A stretch of DNA of 64,000 nt from Pseudarthrobacter sp. GA104 (GCF_009741265.1 NZ_WOWL01000001.1:2728001-2792000); one strand, 5' to 3'; counted from the stretch's first letter, positions 16,354-26,482 are shown. Numbers and translations are program-made. The notes: generated by a model not told the origin, from the sequence alone.

Positions 16354-17366
16354 GACGGTTGTCCTTTCGATGCTTTCGGGGCCGAACCGGGGGACGTTGC
16401 CGTACCGGGGGACCGCTGTTTACCTAGCACTGCCCTGATCCTGGCCAGGGGAGTGGGAGCCTGCTGGCGGGCGTTGCCCCTGCCGTAGTGGCGTTCCAGG
16501 TAGTACTGGGGAACGGACAGCGCCGAGGTGAGGAAGAGGTACCAACAACTGACAACGATGAGGAGTTCCACCTGGCGCAGGTTCTGGGAAGAGATCTGCG
16601 TGGCCACGGTGTAGAGCTCCAGCACCGCGATAACGGAGAGCAAAGACGTGTTTTTGAGCATCGAGATCGTCTCATTGCCCATTGGCGGGATGATGACCCG
16701 CATGGCCTGGGGCAGGACCACACGGAACAGGGTGAAGGCCGGGGACATTCCCAGGGAGGATGCAGCTTCGTGCTGCCCGGCGTCGACGGACAGCATCCCG
16801 CCGCGAATGATTTCCGCTGAATAGGCGGCCTGGTTCAGGGTCATGGCGAGCAGTCCGGCAGTGAAGGCCGGGACCAGGGTGTTGGTGTCCACGGAGAAGA
16901 CAGTGAATTCCGTGAAGGGAATGCCCAGCGAGATCTGTGAATACAGCAGTCCCAGGTAGCCCCAAAAGACCACTTGGATCAGCAGGGGAGTGCCCCGGAA
17001 GACCCAGACGTAGAACCAGGCGAAGGCGTTCATGACGGGATTCGTGGACAGCCGCATCACGGCGAGGAATACGCCAAAAACCGTGGACACCACCATGGAT
17101 ACAACGGTGAGGACAATCGTCAGGCCCACGCCCCCGAGGATCCGGGGATGGAACACATAGGTGCCAATGGTGCCGTGGTCGATGTTCGGGTTGGTCCACA
17201 GTGATGCCGCCAGCGCGGCAGCGCCCAGGGCAAGGAGGGCAGCTCCCACCCAGCGCCAGGGGTGCCGGAGGGGAACGGCTACGACGTCGTCCTGGCTGCT
17301 TCCATGGGCAGGCACGGTTCCGGGGCCGGCAGGTTTCTGGCGAGGGGTGGTGACGGCGGTGTTCAT
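16350..17366 (-). CDS. Amino acid ABC transporter permease (HisM/GlnP type)
   Basis: A 338-residue permease. After a polar N-terminal extension of about 35 residues and a first hydrophobic segment comes a canonical HisMQ core with GVGLTIVLTVVSMVVSTVFGVFLAV, YVWVFRGTPLLIQ and the EAA motif region HEAASSLGMSPAFTLFRVVLPQAMRVIIPPMGNE, the coupling helix that contacts the ATPase. Overlaps of four bases at both ends join it to the receptor and ATPase genes. The extra N-terminal part is longer than in most homologues and seems common in actinobacterial members. Confidence 0.93.
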   Translation of the reverse strand: MNTAVTTPRQKPAGPGTVPAHGSSQDDVVAVPLRHPWRWVGAALLALGAAALAASLWTNPNIDHGTIGTYVFHPRILGGVGLTIVLTVVSMVVSTVFGVFLAVMRLSTNPVMNAFAWFYVWVFRGTPLLIQVVFWGYLGLLYSQISLGIPFTEFTVFSVDTNTLVPAFTAGLLAMTLNQAAYSAEIIRGGMLSVDAGQHEAASSLGMSPAFTLFRVVLPQAMRVIIPPMGNETISMLKNTSLLSVIAVLELYTVATQISSQNLRQVELLIVVSCWYLFLTSALSVPQYYLERHYGRGNARQQAPTPLARIRAVLGKQRSPGTATSPGSAPKASKGQPS

Positions 17367-18304
17367 GGCTTGGTACCGCCCAGGTTCAGCCCGGTCTCCT
17401 TGACCGTGTAGTCGGAGAGGCTGTATTTGGCCAGGATCCGATCGTAGGTGCCGTCTGCGATGACCGACTGGAGGGCGGCCAGCAGCGCCTTCGAAAGCTC
17501 AGCGTCCTTCTTGAGAACACCTATACCGGTGTAGACGGGGTTGTATCCGGCCGGGTTGGCAGGGTCTTTTACGAGGTCGAAGATCTTCCCGCCGCCGGCG
17601 GTCGTGGCGGCATAGGCTGCCACCGCCGAATCAACGACGTCGGCTGCGGCCTTTCCGGACCGGACGGCTGTTTGGACGTCCGTCTCCAGCGGGAGTTCGG
17701 AGATCCTGATGGGCCGGGATCCTTTGTCCAGGCACTGCTGATCATAGGTGCGGAGGATTTCGGCCTGGACGGTGGCCTTCTGCACGGCGACGTCTTTGTC
17801 GCACAGGTCCAGGACGGTGGTGATGTTTCCGGGGTTCCCTTCGGGGACCAGGATCGAGAATCCTGCGTGGAAGTAGTCCACGAAATCCAGCGTTTCCTGG
17901 CGCTCCGGGGTGTCGTTCATCCCCGACATGATGATGTCGTTCTTGCCCGATTGCAGGGAGGGAATGATGCTGTCGAACGCCTGGGTCCGGAGCTCCAGCC
18001 GCACCCCGAGCTTGGCTCCGAGGGCCTGGGCGAGATCGTAGTCCAGGCCCGTGAGCTGCTGGTTTTCGTCGAACATCTCCATGGGTGGATAGGGAATGTC
18101 GGAGGCGACGTTGATGACGCCTGCGCTCTTGAAGCGTTCGGGAAGAGCGGCGGCGGCCGCGGCGTCCACGGCGCCTCCCGAAAAGGCGTTCGCATTGCTG
18201 GCAGGTGTTGTCTCTGCCGAGCAGGCTGCCAGGCCTGTCGCCAGCGCGAGGCCGGCGGCAAGGACGGCCGTCCGGGCCGTTACTGCACGGGATGTGATGC
18301 GCAT
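17363..18304 (-). CDS. Amino acid ABC transporter substrate-binding lipoprotein
   Basis: A 313-residue family-3 solute-binding protein with lipobox LAAC (Cys about 28). The mature part has INVASDIPYPPMEMFDENQQLTGLDYDLAQALG, the standard opening of polar amino acid receptors, and later GMNDTPERQETLDFVDYF. ATG at 18304 has AAGAGGAG upstream. Ligand-contact residues cannot be assigned to one amino acid by eye. It comes 23 bp after the GNAT gene, which suggests that the imported compound is the substrate of the acyltransferase. Confidence 0.93.
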   Translation of the reverse strand: MRITSRAVTARTAVLAAGLALATGLAACSAETTPASNANAFSGGAVDAAAAAALPERFKSAGVINVASDIPYPPMEMFDENQQLTGLDYDLAQALGAKLGVRLELRTQAFDSIIPSLQSGKNDIIMSGMNDTPERQETLDFVDYFHAGFSILVPEGNPGNITTVLDLCDKDVAVQKATVQAEILRTYDQQCLDKGSRPIRISELPLETDVQTAVRSGKAAADVVDSAVAAYAATTAGGGKIFDLVKDPANPAGYNPVYTGIGVLKKDAELSKALLAALQSVIADGTYDRILAKYSLSDYTVKETGLNLGGTKP

Positions 18305-18327
18305 GGGTTCTCCTCTTGGGGGTGGGT

Positions 18328-19194
18328 TTAGGCCTGGTCGGGCGCGGTCAGTTTGTACCAGCCGTCTCGCGTGACGCCGGATGCTTGACGCCCCGACGCG
18401 AAAGCGGGTTCGAAGATCTCCCGCACGAGCACACGCCACCGGGCTGCGGCGTCGGGGTTCGAGCCGCGGAGTGCCACGATGTCCCGCGGCGCGCGGCACC
18501 ACAGCGTTCCGCCCGATTCCAGGAGGACAGGCAGCGAGTCGGGGCCGTATTCGAGGACGGCAGCCGAGTGGTCAGGTGGAAGTTCGATCTCCGCATGGAT
18601 TCCGCGCCCGGCATCCATGCTCCGCTGGGAGGCCAGCGGCCATACCGCCACGAGGCGGTCGCTTTCGTCGTTGGCGTTGATCTCGTCCTGCATCTGGCCA
18701 TAGAAGTTGCAGGCATACTCTGATGCGTACGCTCCCAGCTTGGTGAGGTTGAAGCGGGCGTTGCGGCTGACCAGCGGGTCAAAGGTCCAGGTCATGGTGT
18801 CGATGCCCCGGGCCAGTGACCAAGCCCGCTGGTGTTGTTTGAGGGCGAACCCAACGCCCTTGTCGCCGCTGCCGGGAAGCACGCCGGCAATCAGCGAGTA
18901 GGTGGATCGCCCTCCGGGGGAGACGATCCCCACCGCCGCTCCGCACAGTTGCCCGGCGTGGTCGTAAGCGGCGGACACATTGCAGCCGGCATGCGCAATG
19001 CTGCGCAGAAGGTCGAAGGGGATAGGTGCGCCGTGCGGTGACATGCCCCAGATGGCAATGAGCAGTGCTTCCACGTCCCGGAGGCGGTCGCGGTCGTGTT
19101 CGTCCACCACCAGGACACCGGCCCTGGACGCTGCTGCGGTTGCTGATTCTGCGGCTTGAAGTGCGGCCGGACCGGCATCAAGAGTAAGTGACAT
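18328..19194 (-). CDS. GNAT-superfamily acyltransferase (COG3375-like), putative amino acid N-acyltransferase
   Basis: A 288-residue protein resembling the COG3375 group of predicted GNAT acyltransferases. Visible features are a central AAVGIVSPGGRSTYSLIAGVLPGSGDKGVGFALKQHQRAWSLARGID segment, with the acetyl-CoA-binding region before the ALKQHQRAW helix, followed by TMTWTFDPLVSRNARFNLTKLGA and YACNFYG, which are typical of this group. Proteins of this kind occur beside N-succinylamino acid racemases, where they succinylate D-amino acids. Here the gene is first in the operon with the ABC importer, the MLE enzyme and the M20 hydrolase. The assignment to the family is from pattern memory; the acyl donor is unknown. 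Confidence 0.75.
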   Translation of the reverse strand: MSLTLDAGPAALQAAESATAAASRAGVLVVDEHDRDRLRDVEALLIAIWGMSPHGAPIPFDLLRSIAHAGCNVSAAYDHAGQLCGAAVGIVSPGGRSTYSLIAGVLPGSGDKGVGFALKQHQRAWSLARGIDTMTWTFDPLVSRNARFNLTKLGAYASEYACNFYGQMQDEINANDESDRLVAVWPLASQRSMDAGRGIHAEIELPPDHSAAVLEYGPDSLPVLLESGGTLWCRAPRDIVALRGSNPDAAARWRVLVREIFEPAFASGRQASGVTRDGWYKLTAPDQA

Positions 19195-19298
19195 GCGTCA
19201 ACTATCTGCTGTGCCAGCACGCGGCGGCTTCAGTGCAGGCAACGAAGGTTATCGACTCTTCTTGTGTTCCAGCACCATAGGTGTGAAGCTTTAGCCCT

Positions 19299-20897
19299 AT
19301 GACCGAGGCCACCCATCGCAATGACAGCATCCACCTGCCCCACCTGCTGAAGATGCTCGAGGACACCGGACTGGTGCTCGGTTCAGGAGCGGTGCCGCCC
19401 AGGTTGTCCCTGATGAGTCCGTCGCTCTATGACCCCTTCGTGCCGCTTGAAGGCCTGCGTGGGGGCATTTTGCTCGGGATCGGGCTGCACCCCGCGGACC
19501 CGGGCACTGCAGGCGTGGTCCGGGATGCGGCGGAAGCCGGCTTTGCCGCAGTGGTGGTCAAGAAGCTCCACCAGGACATCGGACACCTCGCAGCGGTGGC
19601 GGACGAAGCCGGCATCGCCCTCCTGGTGGTGGACGACGACGTGAGGTGGCGGCATCTCAATGCACTCCTGGACTCTGCCCTCAACGCCTCGGCAGATGCC
19701 GGTAGCACCATCTCACCGCTGGGAGTGGGGGACCTTTTCGCGTTGGCAAACGCCATTGCGGCGATGGTCGGAGGGGCTACCACCATCGAGAACCTGCAGG
19801 AACAGGTGTTGGCGTACTCCACGCTTGAGGACCAGCCGATCGATGAGGACCGGCGCAGGGGAATCCTTGGCCGGCAGGTGCCCTACCTGCCCGAAAACGC
19901 GGGCCAGTACGCGGCGGTGTTCCGGTCCTCCGGGGCAGTCCGGATCGAGGGCGTCCGGCCCGCCATGGACAGGATGGCGATAGCAGTCCGGGCGGGCAAG
20001 GAGCCCCTGGGATCAATCTGGGTTGTTGATGTCCATGGCGATCTGGATGGCGAAGCCGAACAGGCCCTGGAACGCGCCGCGGACATTGCAGCGCTCCACA
20101 TGCTCCGCGCCCGCAGCAGCCATGATCTCGCACGCCAGCAACGCGCGGAGCTGCTGCGCAGGCTCCTCGAAGGAGGCGACGACGCCATCCTGGTTGCCGA
20201 ACAGCTGGGGCTGCGGAATTCGGGTCCCTTTGCGGTCGTCGCTTTTCAGGCGGAACCCGGGCAGGCAGCCGAGACTACGCTGGTGAGGATTGCGGACTTG
20301 GTGACCACGCAGTGCGAGGCCCACGGCCAAGGCGCTCAATGCGTGCAGGCGGGCTCTACCATTTATGCAATATTCCCGGCGGCGGCTGCGTCGTCCCTGG
20401 GGTCAATCGAAGCCCTTGCCCGGAGGCTCAACGATCGTTCCCGGGCATCGCTGGGAGTTGAGCTGCGTGCGGCAGCGGGTCCCGCGGTCGACGCCGTCTC
20501 GGACATCAGCCGTTCACGGCATGACGCCGATCTTGTCCTGCTGATGCTCGCCTCGGACGGCTTCCCGGGCACGTACGCCAGCGCAGGGGAGGTCCGCAGC
20601 CGCCTCACCCTCCTGGAGTTGGCCGCGGCGTTCCGGGCGGCACCGCACCTTCTGTCCGCTGCCGCCCGGAGAATCCAAGAGTACGACGCCGATTTTGGCA
20701 CCGGATATGCCCTGACGCTGAGAACCTACCTTGACTGCTCCCGCGATTCCGCAAGGACAGCGGCAGCCTTGTCCCTGCACCAGAACACTCTCCGGTACCG
20801 CCTCAAGCGCCTGCGGGACCTCTTCGGCGTGGATTTGGACCAGCCCGAGGACACGCTGGTGCTGTGGCTAAGCTTGCACGTGCTCGAGCTGAACTAG
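19299..20897 (+). CDS. PucR/CdaR-family transcriptional regulator
   Basis: A 532-residue PucR-type regulator. The N-terminal sensor domain (about residues 10-135) contains LRGGILLGIGLHP and DEAGIALLVVDDDVRW; a degenerate GGDEF-like region follows in the middle. The C-terminal HTH_30 domain is plain: TLRTYLDCSRDSARTAAALSLHQNTLRYRLKRLRDLFGVDL. Such proteins control purine, amino-acid and polyamine catabolism in response to a small ligand. It is divergent from the GNAT-ABC-MLE-M20 operon with 104 bp between the starts, which makes it the probable regulator of that operon. Two copies of a TGTG..CCAGCAC motif (19210-19220 and 19263-19275) lie in that region and could be binding sites. Confidence 0.88.
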   Translation: MTEATHRNDSIHLPHLLKMLEDTGLVLGSGAVPPRLSLMSPSLYDPFVPLEGLRGGILLGIGLHPADPGTAGVVRDAAEAGFAAVVVKKLHQDIGHLAAVADEAGIALLVVDDDVRWRHLNALLDSALNASADAGSTISPLGVGDLFALANAIAAMVGGATTIENLQEQVLAYSTLEDQPIDEDRRRGILGRQVPYLPENAGQYAAVFRSSGAVRIEGVRPAMDRMAIAVRAGKEPLGSIWVVDVHGDLDGEAEQALERAADIAALHMLRARSSHDLARQQRAELLRRLLEGGDDAILVAEQLGLRNSGPFAVVAFQAEPGQAAETTLVRIADLVTTQCEAHGQGAQCVQAGSTIYAIFPAAAASSLGSIEALARRLNDRSRASLGVELRAAAGPAVDAVSDISRSRHDADLVLLMLASDGFPGTYASAGEVRSRLTLLELAAAFRAAPHLLSAAARRIQEYDADFGTGYALTLRTYLDCSRDSARTAAALSLHQNTLRYRLKRLRDLFGVDLDQPEDTLVLWLSLHVLELN

Positions 20898-20902
20898 CCG
20901 GG

Positions 20903-21931
20903 CTAGCCGACCGGGGAGAGCGCGCCCACCAGGCCGAAGAGGTCTTTGGGATCCTCCGGGTTTGCGACCAGGTCGATCTCTTCGAAGAAGTCGGATCCCT
21001 GGACCGCATCCCGCACATAGCGGAGGGCGGAGAAGTCCTCGATGGCGAAGCCGACAGAGTCGAAGATGGTGACCTGCTCAGGCGTTGACCGCCCGGCAGC
21101 CCCTCCGGCCAGGACCTGACAGAACTCGGTCACGGCAAAGTCCGCCGGCATCTGCTGGATCTCGCCTTCGATTCGGGTCTGCGGCGTGTACTCCACGAAC
21201 ACCTCGCCGAGTTCCAGGATGGCGGCGTCAAGTTCGGTCTTTCCCGGGCAGTCCCCGCCGATGGCGTTGATGTGGACGCCGGGGCAGATCATGTCTGCGC
21301 TGAGGACAGTGGCGTTGGCCTTGTCCGCGGTACACGTGGTGATGACGTCCGCACCCTGGACGGCGTCGGCCGCAGAAGACGCAATGTGGACATCGAAACC
21401 CAGCGGTGCCGCATTGCGCAGCAGCTTCGCCATGGCGGCCTGGTCAGTATCCCAGACCCGGAGGGTGGTGATCCCCAGGGCGGCCTTGAACGCCAAAGCC
21501 TGGAACTCCGACTGGCTTCCCGTGCCGATCATGGCCATCACAGAGGAGTCGGGGCGGGCAAGCCTTCTGCCAACCATGCCGGAAGTGGCTGCAGTCCGCA
21601 GGGCTGTCAGCAGCGTCATCTCCGTCAGGAACGTGGGGTATCCGTTGTGGACATCTGCCAGCACTCCGAATGCGGTTACTGTCTGGAAGCCTCGGGCGGG
21701 GTTCGAGGGGTGACCATTGACGTATTTGAAACCGTAGGTCTCGTGGTCGCTCGTAGGCATGAGTTCAATGACGCCAAACGGAGTGTGGCTGGCAACCCGG
21801 GGAGTCTTATCGAAGGATTCCCAGCGGCGGAAGTCGTCCTCAAGGTAGTCCATCATTTCCGAGATGATGGTTTGCGTTCCCGTGCGGGCCACCCAGCGAA
21901 CCATGTTGTGAACATCCACAAAACGCGTCAT
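20903..21931 (-). CDS. Ornithine cyclodeaminase
   Basis: A 342-residue member of the ornithine cyclodeaminase/mu-crystallin family that converts L-ornithine to L-proline and ammonia with NAD. It carries FDKTPRVASHTPFGVIELMP, YGFKYVNGHPSNP, LADVHNGYP, AMIGTGSQSEFQALAFK (Rossmann motif) and NAIGGDCPGKTELD, matching the pattern I know for true ornithine cyclodeaminases rather than the shorter ketimine reductases. ATG at 21931 has AAGGAGCGCA upstream. It is downstream of an Lrp/AsnC regulator in the same orientation and converges with pucR with a five-base gap. It could feed amino acids from the adjacent operon into proline metabolism. A pyrroline-2-carboxylate reductase role is less likely. Confidence 0.87.
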   Translation of the reverse strand: MTRFVDVHNMVRWVARTGTQTIISEMMDYLEDDFRRWESFDKTPRVASHTPFGVIELMPTSDHETYGFKYVNGHPSNPARGFQTVTAFGVLADVHNGYPTFLTEMTLLTALRTAATSGMVGRRLARPDSSVMAMIGTGSQSEFQALAFKAALGITTLRVWDTDQAAMAKLLRNAAPLGFDVHIASSAADAVQGADVITTCTADKANATVLSADMICPGVHINAIGGDCPGKTELDAAILELGEVFVEYTPQTRIEGEIQQMPADFAVTEFCQVLAGGAAGRSTPEQVTIFDSVGFAIEDFSALRYVRDAVQGSDFFEEIDLVANPEDPKDLFGLVGALSPVG

Positions 21932-22094
21932 TGCGCTCCTTCTTCCGTGTGAACCATTAGTGTCCTCACGGTATTCGGCGCCGATAAGCGCCCACAATGA
22001 GCAAAGCGCGTACTTTTCGTCAAAGACATAGACATTCTGCCAGGTCATTTCTGGCATTGTGCAAGATCACGCACTCAGCGCTCCGCTCGGGCCC

Positions 22095-22526
22095 CTACCT
22101 GAGCACCGAACTGAGCAGCAGGCTTGTTTCACTGTTGAGCACGCCATTGACCGCACGGATCCTGCCAAGGACATCGTCGAAGCCGCTGAGGTTTTCGGTG
22201 GCCAGTTCCGCTACGAGGTCCCAGCCGCCGTTGGTGGTGTGCAGTGCGCGGATTTCCGGAAAACCGCGTAACTCCCGTATGACGTTCTTGGCAGACCTGC
22301 CCTCGACCGCGATCAGCGTGATGGCGCGAATTGTCAGTGGATCTACTTCGTCACGGACCCGTGCCGTAAAGCCCACGATGGTTCCAGAGGCGAGCAGGCG
22401 TTCAAGGCGGCTATTCACGGTAGCCCTCGCCACTCCAAGCCGGCGCGACAGGCTGGCCACAGACTCCCGGCCGTCCTCGCGGAGGGCAGACAGCAGCCTG
22501 CGATGAAGATCAGTGAGGTCAGTCAT
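22095..22526 (-). CDS. Lrp/AsnC-family transcriptional regulator
   Basis: A 143-residue Lrp/AsnC regulator. The N-terminal HTH reads LHRRLLSALREDGRESVASLSRRLGVARATVNSRLERLLASGTIVGFTARV, followed by a RAM domain ending in LNSETSLLLSSVLR. The frame remains open far upstream, antisense to the ABC gene, but ATG at 22526 starts the conserved domain. No ribosome binding site is visible. It precedes the ornithine cyclodeaminase gene by 163 bp in the same direction and probably regulates it in response to an amino acid. Confidence 0.9.
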   Translation of the reverse strand: MTDLTDLHRRLLSALREDGRESVASLSRRLGVARATVNSRLERLLASGTIVGFTARVRDEVDPLTIRAITLIAVEGRSAKNVIRELRGFPEIRALHTTNGGWDLVAELATENLSGFDDVLGRIRAVNGVLNSETSLLLSSVLR

Positions 22527-22727
22527 GTACAGAACGTATAACGATGGTTTGCAATACGCGCATTCTGGGAGGCAAGACGCAAGCCCTGATGTTGCCTGCA
22601 GGATCAGCAAAATACGCCCTCCGAGAACCAGCCCGGATTCTCCTGCATCGGCACGGCCTGTTCCCAGCCTCCGGACGTAAACTGACCTTCGCACCACCTC
22701 TTGTGGACACTGTGTCAGGAGCCGCCC

Positions 22728-24461
22728 ATGCTCTGGAAGCTGCTTGTTGAATACCTGCGGCCGCACCGGCCGCTGCTCGCCGCCGTCGTGGTTTTCCAGC
22801 TGGCGCAGTCCATCGCGTCCCTGTACCTGCCCACCCTGAACGCGGACATCATTGATGAGGGTGTGGCCAAGGCGAACATCGGCTACATCCTGAGCCTGGG
22901 CGGCGTGATGCTGGCGATCACCCTGCTGCAGATCGTGTGCGCGGTGATCGCGGTGTACTTCGCGGCGAAGGCGGCCATGGGCGTGGGCCGGGACCTTCGG
23001 GGCGCGATCTTCAAACGGGTGGGGGAGTTCTCCGAGCAGGAAGTCACCAAGTTCGGCGCGCCAAGCCTGATCACACGGTCCACGAACGACGTGCAGCAGG
23101 TCCAGCAGCTGGTGCTCATGTCCGCCACCATGCTGGTCACTGCGCCCATGCTCAGCATCGGCGGGGTGATTATGGCCGTGCGGCAGGACGTGCAGCTGTC
23201 CTGGCTGATCGCCGTCGCGGTCCCGGTGCTGCTGGTCGCCGTCGGCCTGCTCACCGCCCGGATGGTGCCGCTGTTCCGCAAGATGCAGAAGCGGATCGAC
23301 ACCGTGAACCGCGTCCTCCGCGAGCAGCTCACCGGCATCCGCGTGGTCCGCGCGTTCGTCCGCGAGGACATCGAGACCGCGCGCTTCGCCCAGGCCAACG
23401 ACGACGTCACGGACACCGCCCTCCGTGCCGGCCGGCTCATGGCCCTCGCGTTCCCGGTGGTGATGCTGGTGCTGAACGTCTCCAGCGTGGCCGTGATCTG
23501 GTTCGGCTCGTTCCGCATCCAGGACGGCTCCATGCAGGTGGGCACGCTCATCGCCTTCCTGAGCTACCTGATCCAGATCCTGATGTCCGTCATGATGGCC
23601 ACGTTCATGGCCGTGATGATCCCGCGCGCCGCCGTCTCCGCGGACCGGATCGGCGAGGTGCTGCGCACCGAGTCCAGCGTCCGCCCGCCACGGAACCCCC
23701 TGAGCAGCGAGGTCCGGCGCGGCGAGCTGGAAATGCGCGACGTCGGATTCGCCTACCCGGGTGCCGACCAGCCCGTCCTTTCCGGCATCAGCTTCACCGC
23801 CATGGCGGGGCAGACGACGGCGATCATCGGCAGCACCGGCTCCGGCAAGACCACCCTGGTGAACCTCATGCCCCGGCTGTTCGACGCGACCAGCGGGGCC
23901 GTAAGGATGGACGGCGTGGACGTGCGCGAGCTGCACCCGGACCTGCTCTGGGGGCACATCGGCCTGGTCCCGCAGCGGCCCTACCTGTTCAGCGGCACCG
24001 TGCGCAGCAACCTGCTCTACGGCAAGCCGGACGCCACCGAGGACGAGCTCTGGACCGCCCTGGAAATCGCCCAGGCGCGGGACTTCGTGGAACGGATGGA
24101 CGGCGGCCTGGACGCGCCCATCAGCCAGGGCGGCACCAACGTCTCCGGCGGGCAGCGGCAGCGGCTGGCCATCGCCCGGGCCCTGGTGAAGCGTCCCGAG
24201 CTGTACATCTTCGACGACTCGTTCTCCTCGCTGGACACCGGCACCGACGCCCGCCTCCGCCAGGCCCTCAAGCGCAGCACCGCCGGCGCCACGCTGGTGA
24301 TCATCGCCCAGCGCGTCTCCAGCATCGTGGACGCGGACCAGATTTTAGTGCTCGACGGCGGCAGGATCGTGGGGCGCGGAACGCATAGTGAACTGCTGGA
24401 GACGTCGGAGACGTACCGCGAGATCGTCTCGTCCCAGCTGGCGGCGGAGGAGACGGTATGA
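22728..24461 (+). CDS. Heterodimeric ABC exporter subunit with degenerate ATPase site
   Basis: A 577-residue half-transporter with six membrane segments and a C-terminal nucleotide-binding domain. Walker A is GSTGSGKTT and the signature is [15 protein letters not shown]. Walker B reads [12 protein letters not shown], with Asp in place of the catalytic Glu, and the switch motif is IIAQRVS, with Gln in place of His. These are the standard losses in the subunit that forms the inactive site of heterodimeric exporters (TM287/288, LmrCD, TmrAB type). ATG at 22728 has AGGAG six bases upstream. The stop overlaps the next gene by four bases. The substrate may be a drug or lipid and is unknown. Confidence 0.92.
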   Translation: MLWKLLVEYLRPHRPLLAAVVVFQLAQSIASLYLPTLNADIIDEGVAKANIGYILSLGGVMLAITLLQIVCAVIAVYFAAKAAMGVGRDLRGAIFKRVGEFSEQEVTKFGAPSLITRSTNDVQQVQQLVLMSATMLVTAPMLSIGGVIMAVRQDVQLSWLIAVAVPVLLVAVGLLTARMVPLFRKMQKRIDTVNRVLREQLTGIRVVRAFVREDIETARFAQANDDVTDTALRAGRLMALAFPVVMLVLNVSSVAVIWFGSFRIQDGSMQVGTLIAFLSYLIQILMSVMMATFMAVMIPRAAVSADRIGEVLRTESSVRPPRNPLSSEVRRGELEMRDVGFAYPGADQPVLSGISFTAMAGQTTAIIGSTGSGKTTLVNLMPRLFDATSGAVRMDGVDVRELHPDLLWGHIGLVPQRPYLFSGTVRSNLLYGKPDATEDELWTALEIAQARDFVERMDGGLDAPISQGGTNVSGGQRQRLAIARALVKRPELYIFDDSFSSLDTGTDARLRQALKRSTAGATLVIIAQRVSSIVDADQILVLDGGRIVGRGTHSELLETSETYREIVSSQLAAEETV

Positions 24462-26482
24462 GCCGCCAGCCCTCTCCCGCACCCGGCACCCAAGCCGCAC
24501 CCGCCTCTGCGACCGGCGGCGCCGCCGTCGTACGCATTCCCCGTCCGATGGGCGGGCCGGGACGTGGCGGGCCGTTCGCGGGGATGAACGTCCCGGCGGA
24601 GAAGGCGATGAACTTCTGGCCGTCGGCCAAACGGCTGCTGGGGAAGCTGCGGCCGGAGCGGGCGTGGCTGCTGCTGGTGTTCGTGACGGCGGTGGCCGGG
24701 GTGGCGCTCTCGGTGACCGGGCCGCGGCTGCTGGGGGAGGGCACCAACCTGATCTTCGCCGGGGTGGTGTCCCGGGAGCTGCCCGCGGGGGTGAGCAAGG
24801 AGCAGCTGATCGCGCAGCTGCGGGCGTCCGGGGAGGGGCAGCGCGCGGACATGCTCAGCGCCATGGACCTGGTGCCGGGGCAGGGGATCGACTTCGCCGC
24901 GCTGGGGAATGTGCTGGCGTGGGCGCTGGTGCTGTATGTGCTGTCGTCGGCGTTCATGTGGGTGCAGGCGTATGTGCTGAACGGGGTGGTGCAGCGGACG
25001 GTGTTCGGGCTGCGCGGGGAGATCGAGGCGAAGATCCACCGGCTGCCGCTGCGGTATTTCGACTCGATCCAGCGCGGCGAGCTGCTCAGCCGGGTGACCA
25101 ACGACGTGGACAACATCTCCCAGAGCCTGCAGCAGACCATCAGCCAGGCGGTCACGTCGGTGCTGACGGTGCTGGGCGTGCTGGTGATGATGGTGATCCT
25201 CTCGCCCACGCTGGCGCTGATCGCGCTGGTGACCATTCCGCTGACGCTGGGGATCACGGCGCTGATTGCCAAGCGCTCGCAGAAGCTGTTTGTGGCGCAG
25301 TGGAAGAACACAGGTGAGTTAAATGGGCAGATCGAGGAGACGTACACCGGGCATGCGCTGGTGAAGGTGTTCGGCCGGCAGCGCGAGGTGGAGGAGCGGT
25401 TCCGGCAGAAGAACGCGGAGCTGTATGAGGCGAGCTTCGGGGCGCAGTTCATTTCCGGGCTGATCATGCCGGCCATGACGTTCATCGGGAACCTGGTGTA
25501 CGTGGGGATCGCGGTGGTGGGCGGGCTGCAGGTGGCGTCCGGGGCGATGCAGCTGGGCGATGTGCAGGCGTTCATCCAGTACTCGCGGCAGTTCACCATG
25601 CCGCTGGCGCAGCTGGGGTCCATGGCGAACGTGCTGCAGTCGGGGGTTGCCTCGGCGGAGCGGGTGTTCTCGTTGTTGGATGAGGACGAGGAGTCTGAGG
25701 AGCCGGCCCCTTCCACCGGGCCGGCGTTCGGGCGGGGGCGACTGGTATTCGAGGATGTGTCGTTCTCGTATTCGCCGGACAAGCCGCTGATTTCCGGGCT
25801 GTCTTTGGTGGCGGAGCCGGGGCAGACGGTGGCGATTGTGGGCCCCACCGGGGCGGGCAAGACCACGCTGGTGAACCTGATGATGCGGTTCTACGAGCTG
25901 GATGCCGGGCGGATAACGCTCGACGGCGTGGACGTCACCTCGGTGCCGCGGCGCGAGCTGCGCTCGCGGCTGGGGATGGTGCTGCAGGATACGTGGCTGT
26001 TCGGCGGGACCATCCGGGACAACATTGCTTATGGGCGGCCTGGGGCTACTGAAGACGAGATTCTGGAGGCGGCGCGGGCGACGTATGTGGACCGGTTCGT
26101 GCGGTCGCTGCCGGACGGGTATGACACCGTGCTGGACGACGAGGGCGCCAACGTGTCCGCGGGGGAGAAGCAGCTGCTGACGATTGCGCGGGCGTTCCTG
26201 GCGCGGCCCTCTGTGCTGATCCTGGATGAGGCGACGTCTTCGGTGGATACCCGGACCGAGGTGCTGGTGCAGAAGGCGATGAGTGCACTGCGGTCCGACC
26301 GGACCTCCTTTGTCATCGCCCACCGCCTGTCCACGATCCGCGACGCCGACCTCATCCTGGTGATGGAGGCCGGCCAGATCGTGGAGCAGGGGACGCACTC
26401 TTCACTGCTGGCTGCCGGCGGGGCTTACGCACGGCTGTACGAAGCGCAGTTCGCGGCACCGGTGGCGGAAATTGAGGAATAG
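24458..26482 (+). CDS. Heterodimeric ABC exporter subunit with canonical ATPase site
   Basis: The 674-residue partner of the preceding half-transporter. A proline/glycine-rich cytoplasmic N-terminus (GGPGRGGPF) precedes six membrane segments, with an extended loop after the first ([32 protein letters not shown]), seen in many actinobacterial homologues. The ATPase domain is canonical: [39 protein letters not shown] with the catalytic Glu, and [13 protein letters not shown] with the switch His. The ATGA overlap shows coupled translation. The gene converges on the island that begins about 70 bp downstream. Confidence 0.93.
   Translation: MSRQPSPAPGTQAAPASATGGAAVVRIPRPMGGPGRGGPFAGMNVPAEKAMNFWPSAKRLLGKLRPERAWLLLVFVTAVAGVALSVTGPRLLGEGTNLIFAGVVSRELPAGVSKEQLIAQLRASGEGQRADMLSAMDLVPGQGIDFAALGNVLAWALVLYVLSSAFMWVQAYVLNGVVQRTVFGLRGEIEAKIHRLPLRYFDSIQRGELLSRVTNDVDNISQSLQQTISQAVTSVLTVLGVLVMMVILSPTLALIALVTIPLTLGITALIAKRSQKLFVAQWKNTGELNGQIEETYTGHALVKVFGRQREVEERFRQKNAELYEASFGAQFISGLIMPAMTFIGNLVYVGIAVVGGLQVASGAMQLGDVQAFIQYSRQFTMPLAQLGSMANVLQSGVASAERVFSLLDEDEESEEPAPSTGPAFGRGRLVFEDVSFSYSPDKPLISGLSLVAEPGQTVAIVGPTGAGKTTLVNLMMRFYELDAGRITLDGVDVTSVPRRELRSRLGMVLQDTWLFGGTIRDNIAYGRPGATEDEILEAARATYVDRFVRSLPDGYDTVLDDEGANVSAGEKQLLTIARAFLARPSVLILDEATSSVDTRTEVLVQKAMSALRSDRTSFVIAHRLSTIRDADLILVMEAGQIVEQGTHSSLLAAGGAYARLYEAQFAAPVAEIEE

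Noticed and set aside
22527..23957. N-terminal extension of the Lrp/AsnC frame by about 480 codons
   Set aside because: It runs antisense through the ABC exporter gene and is His/Gln-rich; the Lrp domain starts exactly at ATG 22526.
24301..25866. A 521-codon minus-strand frame antisense to the second ABC exporter gene
   Set aside because: Ser/Thr/Pro-rich shadow of the exporter coding strand; the plus-strand frame has all ABC motifs.
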